Of a DNA stretch of 64,000 bases, positions 35,141 to 43,813 are shown in pieces. A program made the translations under genes and the position numbers. The notes beneath the pieces are model-generated. The model was not told the origin of the DNA. It saw only the letters and a list, made by a program, of their open reading frames with translations, and did not search any database. This stretch comes from Candidatus Hemicellulosilyticus sp. P3 (GTDB taxonomy: Bacteria; Bacteroidota; Bacteroidia; Bacteroidales; P3), in contig LPNH01000001.1 of assembly GCA_001543385.1 (NCBI GenBank), positions 62,001-126,000 on the forward strand. The letters are read 5' to 3'. Positions within the stretch are counted from its first letter, which is position 1, and each line of letters begins with the position of its first letter.

Positions 35141-37003
35141 TTAGTTATCGTCGTCGAACCTGATGTCTTTGACGTTGAGTTGTATCTCGGTCTTGCCGTT
35201 CCAATAGTTCTCTTCAAGCTGGTAGCAGAGGTCGAAAGACTGTCCGCCCCGCATGGAGTCATAACAGTCTGCCATCTGAAACGCTATGGCGGGATAGGAG
35301 TGGGATCGGGCGTCCAATTGGATGGCGGCGAACTTGAGGTGACGGTTGCCTACAATGCGGGCGTGTCCGGTGTCGACCATGTGGCGTGAGAGAAACACAG
35401 GCACGTTGTTCTCAGGGCCGAAGGGTGCAAATTGCTTCAGGATGCGCAGAAACTTAGGCGTCAGGTTTTCGGAGAAACTGATCTCGGCATCCACTTCCAC
35501 TTCAGGAACCATGTCCTGTTCGTTGAGCGTCTGCGAGACCACTTCTTCAAAACGTTCGATGAACAGTTCGAGGTTTTCGGGCTTGAGCGATACGCCGGCG
35601 GCACAGCGGTGCCCGCCAAAGTGTTCGAGCAGCCCGGAGCACTGTTCCAACGCGGTATGCACATCAAACTCTTTGATGGAGCGGGCCGACCCGACAATCA
35701 TGTCGTCCGTGGAACGGGTAAAGATGATGGTGGGTTTGTAGTACGCCTCCACCAGACGCGAGGCCACGATACCCACCACACCCTTGTGCCAGTCTTCACC
35801 GAAAAGCACAATGCTTTTGCGCCGCCGCAATGTCTCGTCAGACTCGATACGTGTCTTGGCCTCTTCAGTGGCCGCCGTGTCGAGACCTTTCCGCTCCAGG
35901 TTGTAGTTGTTGATTTCTTCCGCCAATGTGGCGGCGGTTGTTTTGTTGTCGCACAAGAGCAGCCGCACCGAGTCGAATGCCGAGTGGATCCGGCCGGCGG
36001 CGTTGATTCGCGGGCCGACAAGAAACACCAAGTCGGCAATGGTCAGCTCTTTCTCGAAATAGCTGGCGTTGTTCGTGCCGTTGGGGGGTGGGGACGGCAG
36101 CTCGTTCCCGGCGTGGGTGTTGCGTCGCGGTACAATATGTCCGTAACGCAGGATGGCTTCGATACCGGGGCGCGGGTGGGTGTTGATGACCTTGAGTCCA
36201 TAGGTGGCGAGCACCCGGTTCTCGTCAGTGATGGGCACGATGTCCGACGCAATGCTGACAGCCACCAGGTCTAAATAGCTCAGCAAGGCAAGCATCAGCT
36301 TTTCCCGGGTGGCACGACGCTCATCGTCGAGTTGCTGCGGGTTGTCGCAGGCTCGCACCCCCAGCCGGTGTTCCATGTAAGCTTCGACAATCTTGAACCC
36401 GATTCCGCATCCGGACAACTCCTTGTAAGGATAGGGACAGTCGCTGCGCTTAGGGTCAAGCACCGCTATGGCGCGTGGCAACGTGTCGCCCGGCAGGTGG
36501 TGGTCGCCGATGATGAAGTCGATGCCCCGTTCGGCCGCATAGTCCACTTGTTCGACGGCTTTGATTCCGCAGTCAAGGGCAATGATGAGCCGCACCCCTG
36601 TCTCGTGGGCGTAGTCGATGCCGCGCAGCGAGATGCCGTACCCTTCGGCCTCGCGGTCGGGTATATAGAAGTCCAGATTGCTGCTCAGTGTCTGCAGAAA
36701 GGAATATAGCAACGCCACCGCCGAGGTGCCGTCAACGTCATAGTCGCCATACACCATGATACGCTCATGCTGTTGCAGCGCCTGTTCGATACGGGCGATG
36801 GCCTGATGCATGTCCCGCATCAGGAACGGATCGTGAAGTTGCTCCAGACTTGGTCGGAAGAAGCGGCGGGCCTCTTCGAATGTCGTCACGCCGCGCTCAA
36901 CAAGGAGCGTGGCGATAACAGGGTCGACATTCAGTTTTTCGGCAAGGTCTTCAACAACTTCTACATCATAATCATTTCTAATTAACCAACGTTTCTGTTT
37001 CAT
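35141..37003 (-). CDS. recJ: Single-stranded-DNA-specific exonuclease RecJ
   Basis: 620 residues. VYGDYDVDGTSAVALL (about residue 84) gives motif I, and IIGDHHLPGD (about residue 168) the DHH motif. RINAAGRI and the DHHA1 part with GGHRCAAGVSL follow, and a C-terminal OB-like domain ends RFDDDN. It degrades 5' single strands in recombination and repair. A promoter box lies just upstream at 37017-37024. Confidence 0.95.
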   Translation of the reverse strand: MKQKRWLIRNDYDVEVVEDLAEKLNVDPVIATLLVERGVTTFEEARRFFRPSLEQLHDPFLMRDMHQAIARIEQALQQHERIMVYGDYDVDGTSAVALLYSFLQTLSSNLDFYIPDREAEGYGISLRGIDYAHETGVRLIIALDCGIKAVEQVDYAAERGIDFIIGDHHLPGDTLPRAIAVLDPKRSDCPYPYKELSGCGIGFKIVEAYMEHRLGVRACDNPQQLDDERRATREKLMLALLSYLDLVAVSIASDIVPITDENRVLATYGLKVINTHPRPGIEAILRYGHIVPRRNTHAGNELPSPPPNGTNNASYFEKELTIADLVFLVGPRINAAGRIHSAFDSVRLLLCDNKTTAATLAEEINNYNLERKGLDTAATEEAKTRIESDETLRRRKSIVLFGEDWHKGVVGIVASRLVEAYYKPTIIFTRSTDDMIVGSARSIKEFDVHTALEQCSGLLEHFGGHRCAAGVSLKPENLELFIERFEEVVSQTLNEQDMVPEVEVDAEISFSENLTPKFLRILKQFAPFGPENNVPVFLSRHMVDTGHARIVGNRHLKFAAIQLDARSHSYPAIAFQMADCYDSMRGGQSFDLCYQLEENYWNGKTEIQLNVKDIRFDDDN

Positions 37004-37016
37004 CTTTTCCTAACTG

Positions 37017-37024
37017 CAAATATA
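37017..37024 (-). promoter_or_regulatory. TAnnTTTG box of recJ
   Basis: CAAATATA on the plus strand reads TATATTTG leftward and ends 13 bases before the recJ ATG. Confidence 0.6.
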
Positions 37025-37068
37025 CAACTTTTCTTGCAATGCGGAGGGATGAAACAGACGCTCTTTTT

Positions 37069-37533
37069 TTATCGTTGTTCGGGGTGTTCCGAGTCTTTTG
37101 TTTTGCTGCCTGCCGCCATTTTTTCCATCATATCCAGTGTGCGGCTGCGTTTGATGAGCAGGCTCACTTTCCACTCGCCTTCGCGTTTGACCAGCGTGAT
37201 GGAGTCGTTTTGGGTCTTGACGGGGGTCACCTTGCGGTAGTAGGCTCGTGCCAGTGTGTCGTTGAGAAGCCGGACACGCTTGACGGTGATTCGGGCCGGC
37301 ATATTCTTCTCGATACTTTTTTGGTCAACATAGGGCATGATGCTGTGCTCGATGTAGTCGAGTGTGGTGGTTTGCGTCTGCGGGGTGGCATAGGGACGGG
37401 CTTCGGCAATGCGGTAGTTGCCCATGGCGTCCAGATAGCCGTAGGCGGCCTCTTTGACCAGCGTCCTTTCGCCGCCGCAGGTGGCCGCGGTGAGGGAGAC
37501 GAACGTGATGATGACGAGTTGTATTCTTTTCAT
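37069..37533 (-). CDS. Small exported (lipo)protein, NTF2/DUF4878-like
   Basis: 154 residues. The start MKRIQLVIITFVSLTAATCG is a signal sequence with Cys at position 19, so it may be a lipoprotein, although the lipobox is weak. The remainder (YLDAMGNYRIAEARPYATP and later VKREGEWKVSLLIKRS) resembles the small cone-shaped fold of DUF4878-like Bacteroidota proteins, in which a helix pair is followed by a curved sheet ending in a Gly-x-Trp-Lys motif. No function known. Confidence 0.7.
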   Translation of the reverse strand: MKRIQLVIITFVSLTAATCGGERTLVKEAAYGYLDAMGNYRIAEARPYATPQTQTTTLDYIEHSIMPYVDQKSIEKNMPARITVKRVRLLNDTLARAYYRKVTPVKTQNDSITLVKREGEWKVSLLIKRSRTLDMMEKMAAGSKTKDSEHPEQR

Positions 37534-37549
37534 GCGTATTGGCTTTTCA

Positions 37550-37581
37550 AGAAAGAAAAAAGAGTGCCAAAGGGCACTCCT
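37550..37581 (-). terminator. Terminator after the Lys/Glu-rich lipoprotein gene
   Basis: GAGTGCC (37562-37568) pairs with GGCACTC (37573-37579) around a four-base loop. Read leftward it is followed by TTTTTTC. The rightward side also carries a T run, so it could work in both directions. Confidence 0.75.
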
Positions 37582-37604
37582 TTTTCTTAATGTGAGAAGA
37601 GTGA

Positions 37605-37961
37605 TTATCTTTTTCTTTTGGTCTTGGCTTTCAGTGCCTCTTTTTCGGCAGCGGTGGTGTTGGTGATAATCTGGGCTTCTTCTTTGACGGCCTCGGTGGC
37701 AACCTCTGTGGCGGTCTCGGTAGCTGCGGTGACAACCTTGTTGGCAGCCTTGGTGGCCTCTTTTTTCACGGTCTCTTTGACGGTCTCGGTCTCCTCGACA
37801 ATGGCTTCGGCCACCTCTTCTTCAGGAGCTTGCTCGACCATGGCTTCATCAACGCAAGGGAGGGTGTCGGCAACGGTCTCGGTGTTTTTGTTGTTGTTGC
37901 AGGCAACGACGGTGGCACAGGCCAGCACGGCGAGGGCCATCAGTTTAAAAGTCTTTTTCAT
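37605..37961 (-). CDS. Low-complexity lipoprotein (Lys/Glu/Ala/Thr-rich)
   Basis: 118 residues. The lipobox is in LAVLACATVVACNNN (Cys at position 21). The mature part is acidic first (EEEVAEAIVEETETVKET), then an alternating Ala/Thr/Glu/Lys helix of about 45 residues, and it closes with the basic KAKTKRKR. It is probably an extended helical rod anchored in a membrane. No family is recognised. A terminator follows. Confidence 0.75.
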   Translation of the reverse strand: MKKTFKLMALAVLACATVVACNNNKNTETVADTLPCVDEAMVEQAPEEEVAEAIVEETETVKETVKKEATKAANKVVTAATETATEVATEAVKEEAQIITNTTAAEKEALKAKTKRKR

Positions 37962-37994
37962 TGTATTGAAACTTTAAAATGTTTTTTGGGTTGA

Positions 37995-38552
37995 TTAGTT
38001 TTGGAAAGTACGGATTTTTTTTGCGGCTTTGGCTTGGTCCATCAGTTCAAGGGTGATGTTGGTGGCGGTGGCTGTCATGACTTTCTCGTCAATCTCTTCC
38101 ATCTCATTGACGTATGCATAGTAGTCGTACATGGTCATGGAGGCATAAGCGCTTTCGATAGAGAGTTTGGTGGCATCGAATCCACTCAGACTGAATTCTT
38201 TCGGGAGTTCTTCGTCGTATGCCCATTCGCACAGATTGTCCACTATACGATTTGCGTTCTCGCTGTAGTAGGCGTTGTGGATATTTTCTGCGGTGAACTG
38301 CATTTGTGCGTAGGGGAGCGTGAAGTTTTCAAGGCTGCCTTTGCTCATGTGGGCAGCGGCGGCTTCGATTTGGGCGTAGGTGCCGTCAAAAGTGGCATCG
38401 AACCAGCCCATCGGAATGACTTGGCCCCCGAAGGTTACCTGCAATGTTTCGCTCTTAACTACTTCATCATCATCATCGTCTTTCGAACATCCAGCGAAGG
38501 TCATGGCACCGGCCACGGCCAGCAGTGCGAAAAATCTGATTGTCTTTTTCAT
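37995..38552 (-). CDS. Lipoprotein of unknown function
   Basis: 185 residues. The signal peptide and lipobox FALLAVAGAMTFAGC (Cys at position 22) are followed by SKDDDDDE, the acidic start that marks surface-exposed lipoproteins in Bacteroidota. The body contains VTFGGQVIPMGWFDATFD, which looks like the opening of a small calycin-like or DUF-type domain. No catalytic motif seen. It has its own promoter and is followed at 37961 by the other lipoprotein gene. Confidence 0.78.
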   Translation of the reverse strand: MKKTIRFFALLAVAGAMTFAGCSKDDDDDEVVKSETLQVTFGGQVIPMGWFDATFDGTYAQIEAAAAHMSKGSLENFTLPYAQMQFTAENIHNAYYSENANRIVDNLCEWAYDEELPKEFSLSGFDATKLSIESAYASMTMYDYYAYVNEMEEIDEKVMTATATNITLELMDQAKAAKKIRTFQN

Positions 38553-38612
38553 GTTGTTGGTGTTTAAATTGGTTTGAAAAATAGATTGTGTTCTTGTTTG
38601 GGATTAACAGTG

Positions 38613-38644
38613 CAAAAGTACAAAAAAATATTATTATGGTACAA
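38613..38644 (-). promoter_or_regulatory. Promoter of the lipoprotein gene at 38552
   Basis: Leftward, TTG (38644-38642) is followed after 21 bases by TACTTTTG (38620-38613), a good match to the phylum's -33/-7 pair. Confidence 0.65.
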
Positions 38645-38671
38645 TTTGTTTTTAACATTTGCCCCCGATGG

Positions 38672-39808
38672 TCACCGTTTCACATCGACAGCATCGCGGA
38701 TGCCGGTGCCGAGGAGCATGAAGGCTAAGACGACAACCATGATGGCGGCTCCGGGCAGCAGGGCCAGGTAGGCGTTGTCGAGCAGCAGGTGGCCGGTGTT
38801 CTCTTTGACCATGGAGCCCCATGACACCATGGGCGGCTGCACGCCGATGCCGAGGAAGCTCAACCCGGCTTCGAGCAGGATGGCGGAGGCGAAGTTGGAG
38901 GCGGCGATGACGATGAGGGCCCCTACGGTGTTGGGCAGGATGTGGTGGAAGATGATGCGTCCGGAACGGAACCCCAACGCCCGGGCGGCTTCGACATATT
39001 CTTTTTCTTTGAGCGACATCACCTGGCCGCGCACCACGCGGGCGATGTCGACCCACATGGTGAGACCGACGGCCACAAAGACTTGCCAGAAACCTTTGCC
39101 CAGCGCGAAGGTGATGGCGATGACGAGCAACACCGTGGGAATGGACCATACGACATTGATGAACCACATGGTTGCGTTGTCGACCCAGCCGCCGAAGTAG
39201 CCGGCCAGCGAGCCCAGCGTGATGCCGATGAGCAAGGCGATGAGGATGGCGATGAAGCCTACCGACAGGCTGACCCGGCTGCCGATGAGCAGGAGGCTGA
39301 GCACGTCGCGGCCGTAGCTGTCGGTGCCTAAGATGAAGGTGCGTTGTGTCACCTCGATCACTTCGCTGCGGGCGAGGCGCAGTGTCTCGCCGTCGTTGGG
39401 GATGGAGCCGGTGTAGCTCTCGGCCACCAGGGTGTCGCCCTCGTAGTGCCAGCTGTAGACAGGCTGGGCGCGGTAGGGAAGCGGTTCCCCGTGGCACATG
39501 CGGTGCAACAGCCCGCGCCGTGTGGGGGAGCCTTCGGGCAATTTTGTGTGGACGAAGGTGGCACGGCTCATGGGTTTCAGGGCTGTCAACTCAAGATATT
39601 GCTGGTTGCAGTGGGGGGTGTGGTCGGGTGTGATCAGATAGCCCGCTATGGCTGTCAATGTCATCAACCCGATGAGAACCAGGCTGGAAAACGCCAGTTT
39701 GTTGCGGCGGAAACGACGCCACACCATACGGTTCAACGAGACACCGCTTGAAACGCTGTCGTCGACAAATTTGCGCCGTTTGGCTGACAGGGGGGCAAAC
39801 CGTCCCAT
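38672..39808 (-). CDS. Oligopeptide-type ABC transporter permease (OppC/DppC)
   Basis: 378 residues. After a first helix (about residues 38-60) there is an extracytoplasmic segment of roughly 100 residues. Then ILGTDSYGRDVLSLLLIGSR introduces the permease core with five more helices. The EAA loop that touches the ATPase is at EAARALGFRSGRIIFHHILPN. The end LGTGIRDAVD is typical of OppC/DppC. The partner OppB, the ATPases and a binding protein are not in the window, so it is either orphaned or works with distant subunits. It is the last gene of a leftward row with sufE and the DUF59 gene. Confidence 0.9.
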   Translation of the reverse strand: MGRFAPLSAKRRKFVDDSVSSGVSLNRMVWRRFRRNKLAFSSLVLIGLMTLTAIAGYLITPDHTPHCNQQYLELTALKPMSRATFVHTKLPEGSPTRRGLLHRMCHGEPLPYRAQPVYSWHYEGDTLVAESYTGSIPNDGETLRLARSEVIEVTQRTFILGTDSYGRDVLSLLLIGSRVSLSVGFIAILIALLIGITLGSLAGYFGGWVDNATMWFINVVWSIPTVLLVIAITFALGKGFWQVFVAVGLTMWVDIARVVRGQVMSLKEKEYVEAARALGFRSGRIIFHHILPNTVGALIVIAASNFASAILLEAGLSFLGIGVQPPMVSWGSMVKENTGHLLLDNAYLALLPGAAIMVVVLAFMLLGTGIRDAVDVKR

Positions 39809-39849
39809 GGGTGATGGACTTCGGGGTTGGGAGTTACGATGTTTCTCTT

Positions 39850-40167
39850 TTATAGCATACCCAGCTCCGCTTTGATGTCGTCACTCATCATGTCGAAGCT
39901 CCAGGGCGGGTCAAAGGTTAGTTCCACGTCGACGCTTTTCACCCCTTCAATATAGCCGACCATTTGGCGCACCTCCTGGAAGATGAATTCGGCCTCGGGG
40001 CAGTCGGGCGCACTTAGTGTCATCAGTATCTTGACGTTCAGTTCGTCGTCGACATCGATGTTGTAGATGAGGCCCAAGTCGTAGATGCTTTTGGGCATCT
40101 CTGGGTCATAGATGTTGCGCAACACGTTGACTGTGGCGTCTTTGACGGTTTCAGGCGTCGGGCTCAT
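39850..40167 (-). CDS. DUF59/MIP18-type Fe-S assembly protein (SufT-like)
   Basis: 105 residues from ATG 40167; a longer frame upstream only overlaps sufE and is rejected. NVLRNIYDPEMPKSIYDLGL and IYNI match the DUF59 core, followed by MTLSAPDCPEAEFI with the conserved cysteine and LTFDPPWSFDMMSDDIKAEL at the end. Such proteins help mature iron-sulphur enzymes. The neighbouring sufE, 11 bases away, supports this. Confidence 0.92.
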   Translation of the reverse strand: MSPTPETVKDATVNVLRNIYDPEMPKSIYDLGLIYNIDVDDELNVKILMTLSAPDCPEAEFIFQEVRQMVGYIEGVKSVDVELTFDPPWSFDMMSDDIKAELGML

Positions 40168-40178
40168 TGTGTCTTGGT

Positions 40179-40604
40179 TTATTTGTTTGTGGTCTGGCTG
40201 AAGGCCAGGGCATAGAGTTTCATCTGTTTCACCATGGAGGTGAGGCCGTTGGATCGGGAGGGGGAGAGGTGTTCCTTGAGTCCTATGCGGTCGATGAAGC
40301 CGAGGTCGGCGGCGAGGATGTCGGCAGGGCTTTGTCCGTCGAGTACGCGGATGAGCAGGGTGATGATGCCTTTGGTGATAACGGCATCGCTGTCGGCCCG
40401 GAACCGGAGCCGTCCCTCTTCGTTTCGACAGCTGAGCCATACACGCGATTGACACCCTTTGATGAGGTTCGACTCCACCTTGTCGGCTTCGTCGATGACG
40501 GGGCAGTCACGCCCCAGTTCAATGATATAGGCATATTTGTCAAGCCATTCGTCGAATTGGGCAAATTCGTCGATAATCTGTGATTCGATTTCCGGTATGG
40601 TCAT
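40179..40604 (-). CDS. sufE: Cysteine desulfurase activator SufE
   Basis: 141 residues, the normal length. LIKGCQSRVWL carries the sulphur-accepting cysteine (about residue 51), preceded by IIELGRDCPVID and followed by ADLGFIDRIGLKEHLSPSRS, all conserved in SufE. It takes sulphur from SufS and passes it on to cluster assembly. It sits between the LptF/G permease and the DUF59 gene. Confidence 0.95.
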   Translation of the reverse strand: MTIPEIESQIIDEFAQFDEWLDKYAYIIELGRDCPVIDEADKVESNLIKGCQSRVWLSCRNEEGRLRFRADSDAVITKGIITLLIRVLDGQSPADILAADLGFIDRIGLKEHLSPSRSNGLTSMVKQMKLYALAFSQTTNK

Positions 40605-40631
40605 GTGTGAGTTTTTTGCAGTTGAGGCGGT

Positions 40632-41738
40632 TTATTTGGGCGCTGTGCGCACGAGAAGGAATGCGATGGCGGCGTAGAGGGCCTGGGGCAGCAGCACGGA
40701 GAGGAATGGCGGCAGGTTCCCGTTGGTGGAGAAGACGACGCAGGCTCGCATGAATACAATGAATGAGAAGGCCAGGCTGATGCCGACGGCCAGATGCACG
40801 CCGATGCCGCCCCGGGTCTTGCGTGACGAGACGGCGACACCCATGTAGGTCATGATGATGATGGCCAGTGGGTTGAGGAGCCGTTGGTAGAGTTCGATCA
40901 GGGCGCCGATGATGGCGGTGCTTCCACGCATCTTCTCGCGCTGAATGTAGCGGTAGAGCTCGACGCTGTTCATCACTTCGATGTGTTCTTTGGCGTGGCT
41001 GAAGTCTTCTGGCTGAAGTCCGAGGTCGACCTGGCATACGGCTGCACGGTCAAGGCGTTCGTTGAGTCCGTCTAAGGTGCGGTGGTAGTAGTTGCGGCAT
41101 GTCCATGTGCCGTTGACGCTGTCATAGGTGGCCTGTTCGGCGGCATGGCGCTCGACAAGGATACCGCTGTCGTTGTAGATGTCCTTGTGTAGTTTGTGGG
41201 CCTGTAGTTGCTGCACATTATAGGATTCGGCGTAGATTTGGTGTCCTGGCTCCGATTGGAAGTGGATGTTGCTGAAGTAGTCGTCGCGGCGTGTGTGGAT
41301 GTAGGTGCTGCTGAATTCCAGCAGCGAGCGGTTGCTGACGGGTATGACAAAATTGCTGAAGACGAATACGGCCAATGCCACGATGACGGACCCATGCAGG
41401 AACGGACGCAGCATGCGCCGGTAGCTGATCCCGCTGCCTAAAATGGCGATGATCTCGGTGTTGCCCGCCATCTTCGATGTGAAGAAGATGACAGCGATAA
41501 AAATGAAAAGAGCGCTGTAGAGGCTGACGAAACCGGGGATGAAGTTGACGTAGTATTGGAAGACAATTTCCCGCAGCGGAGCGTGATGCTCCAGAAAATC
41601 GTCCAGTTTTTCCGATACGTCGAAGGTGATGACGATGACGATGATGAGTGCCATCGCTGTCAGGAACGTCTTGAGGTATTTGTTCAAGATGTACCTGTCA
41701 ATGATGCGGGGTTCGATGTGTGGCGTTCGGAGTCGCAT
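40632..41738 (-). CDS. LPS export permease of the LptF/LptG family
   Basis: 368 residues from ATG 41738 (MRLRTPHIEPRIIDRYILNK); an ATG at 41783 lies inside a hairpin-rich stretch and is less likely. The helices at about residues 22-42, 62-80 and 100-125 are followed by a periplasmic domain of about 150 residues. Three more helices come at the C-terminus, as in LptF/LptG. The motif GVAVSSRKTRGGIGVHLAVG fits. Together with a partner and LptB it would lift lipopolysaccharide from the inner membrane. Confidence 0.9.
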   Translation of the reverse strand: MRLRTPHIEPRIIDRYILNKYLKTFLTAMALIIVIVITFDVSEKLDDFLEHHAPLREIVFQYYVNFIPGFVSLYSALFIFIAVIFFTSKMAGNTEIIAILGSGISYRRMLRPFLHGSVIVALAVFVFSNFVIPVSNRSLLEFSSTYIHTRRDDYFSNIHFQSEPGHQIYAESYNVQQLQAHKLHKDIYNDSGILVERHAAEQATYDSVNGTWTCRNYYHRTLDGLNERLDRAAVCQVDLGLQPEDFSHAKEHIEVMNSVELYRYIQREKMRGSTAIIGALIELYQRLLNPLAIIIMTYMGVAVSSRKTRGGIGVHLAVGISLAFSFIVFMRACVVFSTNGNLPPFLSVLLPQALYAAIAFLLVRTAPK

Positions 41739-41749
41739 GGTTTTTACGA

Positions 41750-41802
41750 CAATCCCCGCGGAGTCGTTCCGCAGGGATTGCATGCTGAGTGCCGTCGGGC
41801 AA
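41750..41802. repeat. Two adjacent hairpins between mutA and the LptF/G gene
   Basis: CAATCCC (41750-41756) pairs with GGGATTG (41774-41780), with further pairing inside (CGCGGA/TCCGC). Beside it, GCCGTCGGGC and GCCCGCGGC form a second stem around AACA. No T run follows in either direction, so these are RNA structures rather than clear terminators. Confidence 0.5.
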
Positions 41803-41823
41803 CAGCCCGCGGCAACGCTGTGG

Positions 41824-43689
41824 TTACATGACGCCCATCAGTTTCTGGAAGGCGGTGAGGCACTCTAATGCGTTGGTCTTGACATGGATGAATTCGTCAA
41901 TACCGTAGCTGCGGTAGGTGTCGACCATCTCTTTTGGATAGCCTGCCAGCACGATGCTTTTCACTTTACCTTTAAGCCCTTTGCAGGCGGCCTCGGCAAT
42001 CTCGGCATATTCGTCGTCGCTGGAGCATAGCACCACTATGTCGGCATTGGCTTTTAGGGCGGCTTGCACGCCTTCTTCCGCGCTCTTGAATCCGGCATTG
42101 TCGATAATCTCGTAGCCGGCGACGCCAAAGAAGTTGGTGGCAAAACCTGAGCGGGCTTTGCGCATGGCCAGATTGCCGTAAGTGAGCAGGAAGACGCGCG
42201 GGCGGTGTCCGCATCGTTCGGTGGCTATCCGCAGGGCTTCGAAAGGCTCGGCACCGCGATAGGGGTGTAGTGTCTTTATATCGCCGTCCTGGCGGTCGCA
42301 GCAGCATCCGCAGGTCTCGGTGTGCATGATCTTGTCGCTCATCTGCTCGATGAGGTTGGGGTATTGGTTGGTGCCAAGAATGGTGGTCTTGCGTGTGGCG
42401 ATGTCATTGTCGCGCTGGCGGGCGATGCGTTCCACCTCGTCCTGTACGTAACCGGCACGGATGGCTTTGCAGAATCCACCCTTCCCCTCGACAGTGACAA
42501 ACAGATCCCAGGCATGGCAGGCGATGCTGTCGGTGAGGTGCTCGATGTAGTAACTGCCGGCAGCGGGGTCGACAATTTTGTCCATATAGCTCTCCTCTTT
42601 GAGAAGCAGCTGCTGGTTGCGGGCGATGCGGTAACCGAAATCGTCGGCCTCTTTATAGGCGCAGTCGAAAGGAATGGTGCTGATGGAGTCTGCACCGGCA
42701 ATGGCAGCCGACATGGTTTCGGTGGTGGTGCGCAACATGTTGACGTAGGGATCGAAGACCGATTTGTTCCACGTTGACGACACGCTGTTGATGAACAGTC
42801 GGTAGGCGCAGTCGCACGCAGGGTGGTATTGTTCCACAATTTTGCTCCAAAGCAGACGTGCGGCACGGATTTTGGCAATCTCCATGAAGTAGTTGCCTCC
42901 CGTTGCAAAGTTGACGGCAATGCTTGAGGCCACTTGATCCGCGCTGCATCCCAGGTCGGTGAGCCGCGCCACCATCTCGTTGGCTGCGGCCATGCTGAAC
43001 CCCAGCTCCTGGACAATGTTGCTTCCGGCGTTGTGAAGCATGCTGCCGCCTATGGTCAGCACACGGAAATGCGGCAGACGGCTCTTGGCAAATTCCACCA
43101 GGGCTTTGGCCGACAGCAGGTCCTCTTCTTCGCTGCGGTAGAACCGGCCGTGTTTAAGTGTGTAATGAAAAATGTCGAAATTGCAGGTGCCTTCCACTTT
43201 TTCAGGGTCGCGACCCTCTTTGTGCAACACTTCGATGAAGAGTTGCAGTGTGGTCATGTAGTCGCGTGAACAGTTGAAGTGGATTTTCACTTTTTCGGGG
43301 TTAATGCCGTCAAGCAGGGTCTGCATGGCATCGACGCTGGTGATGTCTTTGGCGCAGAGCCCCAAGGCGGTGGCGCCGCGTTGCACGGCATCGCGGGCAA
43401 TGGCGTTGGCCCGGGCGGCATCTCTGACATGGATGTCCTGACGGATATCCCAGATGTTGTTGTCGCTTTTTTTGCCGCGTGTGTAGGGCTGGCTGGCCGG
43501 ATTGCTGTCCAGGTATTCCAGATGCTCCAAATCTTCAGCGCGATAGTAGGGCTTTACATTGAACCCCTCGATGGTTTTCCATACCAGCTTTTTGTCGTAG
43601 TCGGCACCCTTGAGGTCTTTGTTGATGACTTCTTCCCATTTCTCGGTCGGCACGGGTGGGAATTCACCGAACAATTTATTGTCTTCCAT
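41824..43689 (-). CDS. mutA: Methylmalonyl-CoA mutase small (beta) subunit
   Basis: 621 residues. The N-terminal TIM-barrel part is recognisable (VNKDLKGADYDKKLVWKTIE, then VKPYYRAEDL). The C-terminal flavodoxin-like domain (LTYGNLAMRKARSGFATNFF) lacks the Asp-x-His-x-x-Gly cobalamin-binding motif, which marks the non-catalytic small subunit. It stabilises the large subunit in the succinyl-CoA/propionate route. mutB, normally the next gene, is absent: an unrelated permease follows. A promoter box lies at 43726-43733. Confidence 0.93.
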   Translation of the reverse strand: MEDNKLFGEFPPVPTEKWEEVINKDLKGADYDKKLVWKTIEGFNVKPYYRAEDLEHLEYLDSNPASQPYTRGKKSDNNIWDIRQDIHVRDAARANAIARDAVQRGATALGLCAKDITSVDAMQTLLDGINPEKVKIHFNCSRDYMTTLQLFIEVLHKEGRDPEKVEGTCNFDIFHYTLKHGRFYRSEEEDLLSAKALVEFAKSRLPHFRVLTIGGSMLHNAGSNIVQELGFSMAAANEMVARLTDLGCSADQVASSIAVNFATGGNYFMEIAKIRAARLLWSKIVEQYHPACDCAYRLFINSVSSTWNKSVFDPYVNMLRTTTETMSAAIAGADSISTIPFDCAYKEADDFGYRIARNQQLLLKEESYMDKIVDPAAGSYYIEHLTDSIACHAWDLFVTVEGKGGFCKAIRAGYVQDEVERIARQRDNDIATRKTTILGTNQYPNLIEQMSDKIMHTETCGCCCDRQDGDIKTLHPYRGAEPFEALRIATERCGHRPRVFLLTYGNLAMRKARSGFATNFFGVAGYEIIDNAGFKSAEEGVQAALKANADIVVLCSSDDEYAEIAEAACKGLKGKVKSIVLAGYPKEMVDTYRSYGIDEFIHVKTNALECLTAFQKLMGVM

Positions 43690-43725
43690 TTTGTTGTAGG
43701 TTCTATATGTATTTTTTAAGTTTTA

Positions 43726-43733
43726 CAAAGATA
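43726..43733 (-). promoter_or_regulatory. TAnnTTTG box of mutA
   Basis: CAAAGATA on the plus strand is TATCTTTG leftward, 36 bases before the mutA start codon. It forms a divergent pair with the box at 43783-43790. Confidence 0.6.
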
Positions 43734-43782
43734 CGTTTTTATTTTGAATTGGTGACTTGCCCCGCCATGTCGTAAAAATAAC

Positions 43783-43790
43783 TATCTTTG
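43783..43790 (+). promoter_or_regulatory. TAnnTTTG box of the AddA-like helicase gene
   Basis: TATCTTTG lies 23 bases before ATG 43814 and matches the consensus exactly. Confidence 0.6.
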
Positions 43791-43813
43791 CAACGGTAAA
43801 ATGACGGCGTTTT

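Noticed and set aside
37605-37900. Repetitive Glu/Lys/Thr codons in the lipoprotein gene as a possible DNA repeat.
   Set aside because: The DNA copies are not identical and the pattern follows the helical amino-acid composition, so it is protein low complexity and not a slippage repeat.
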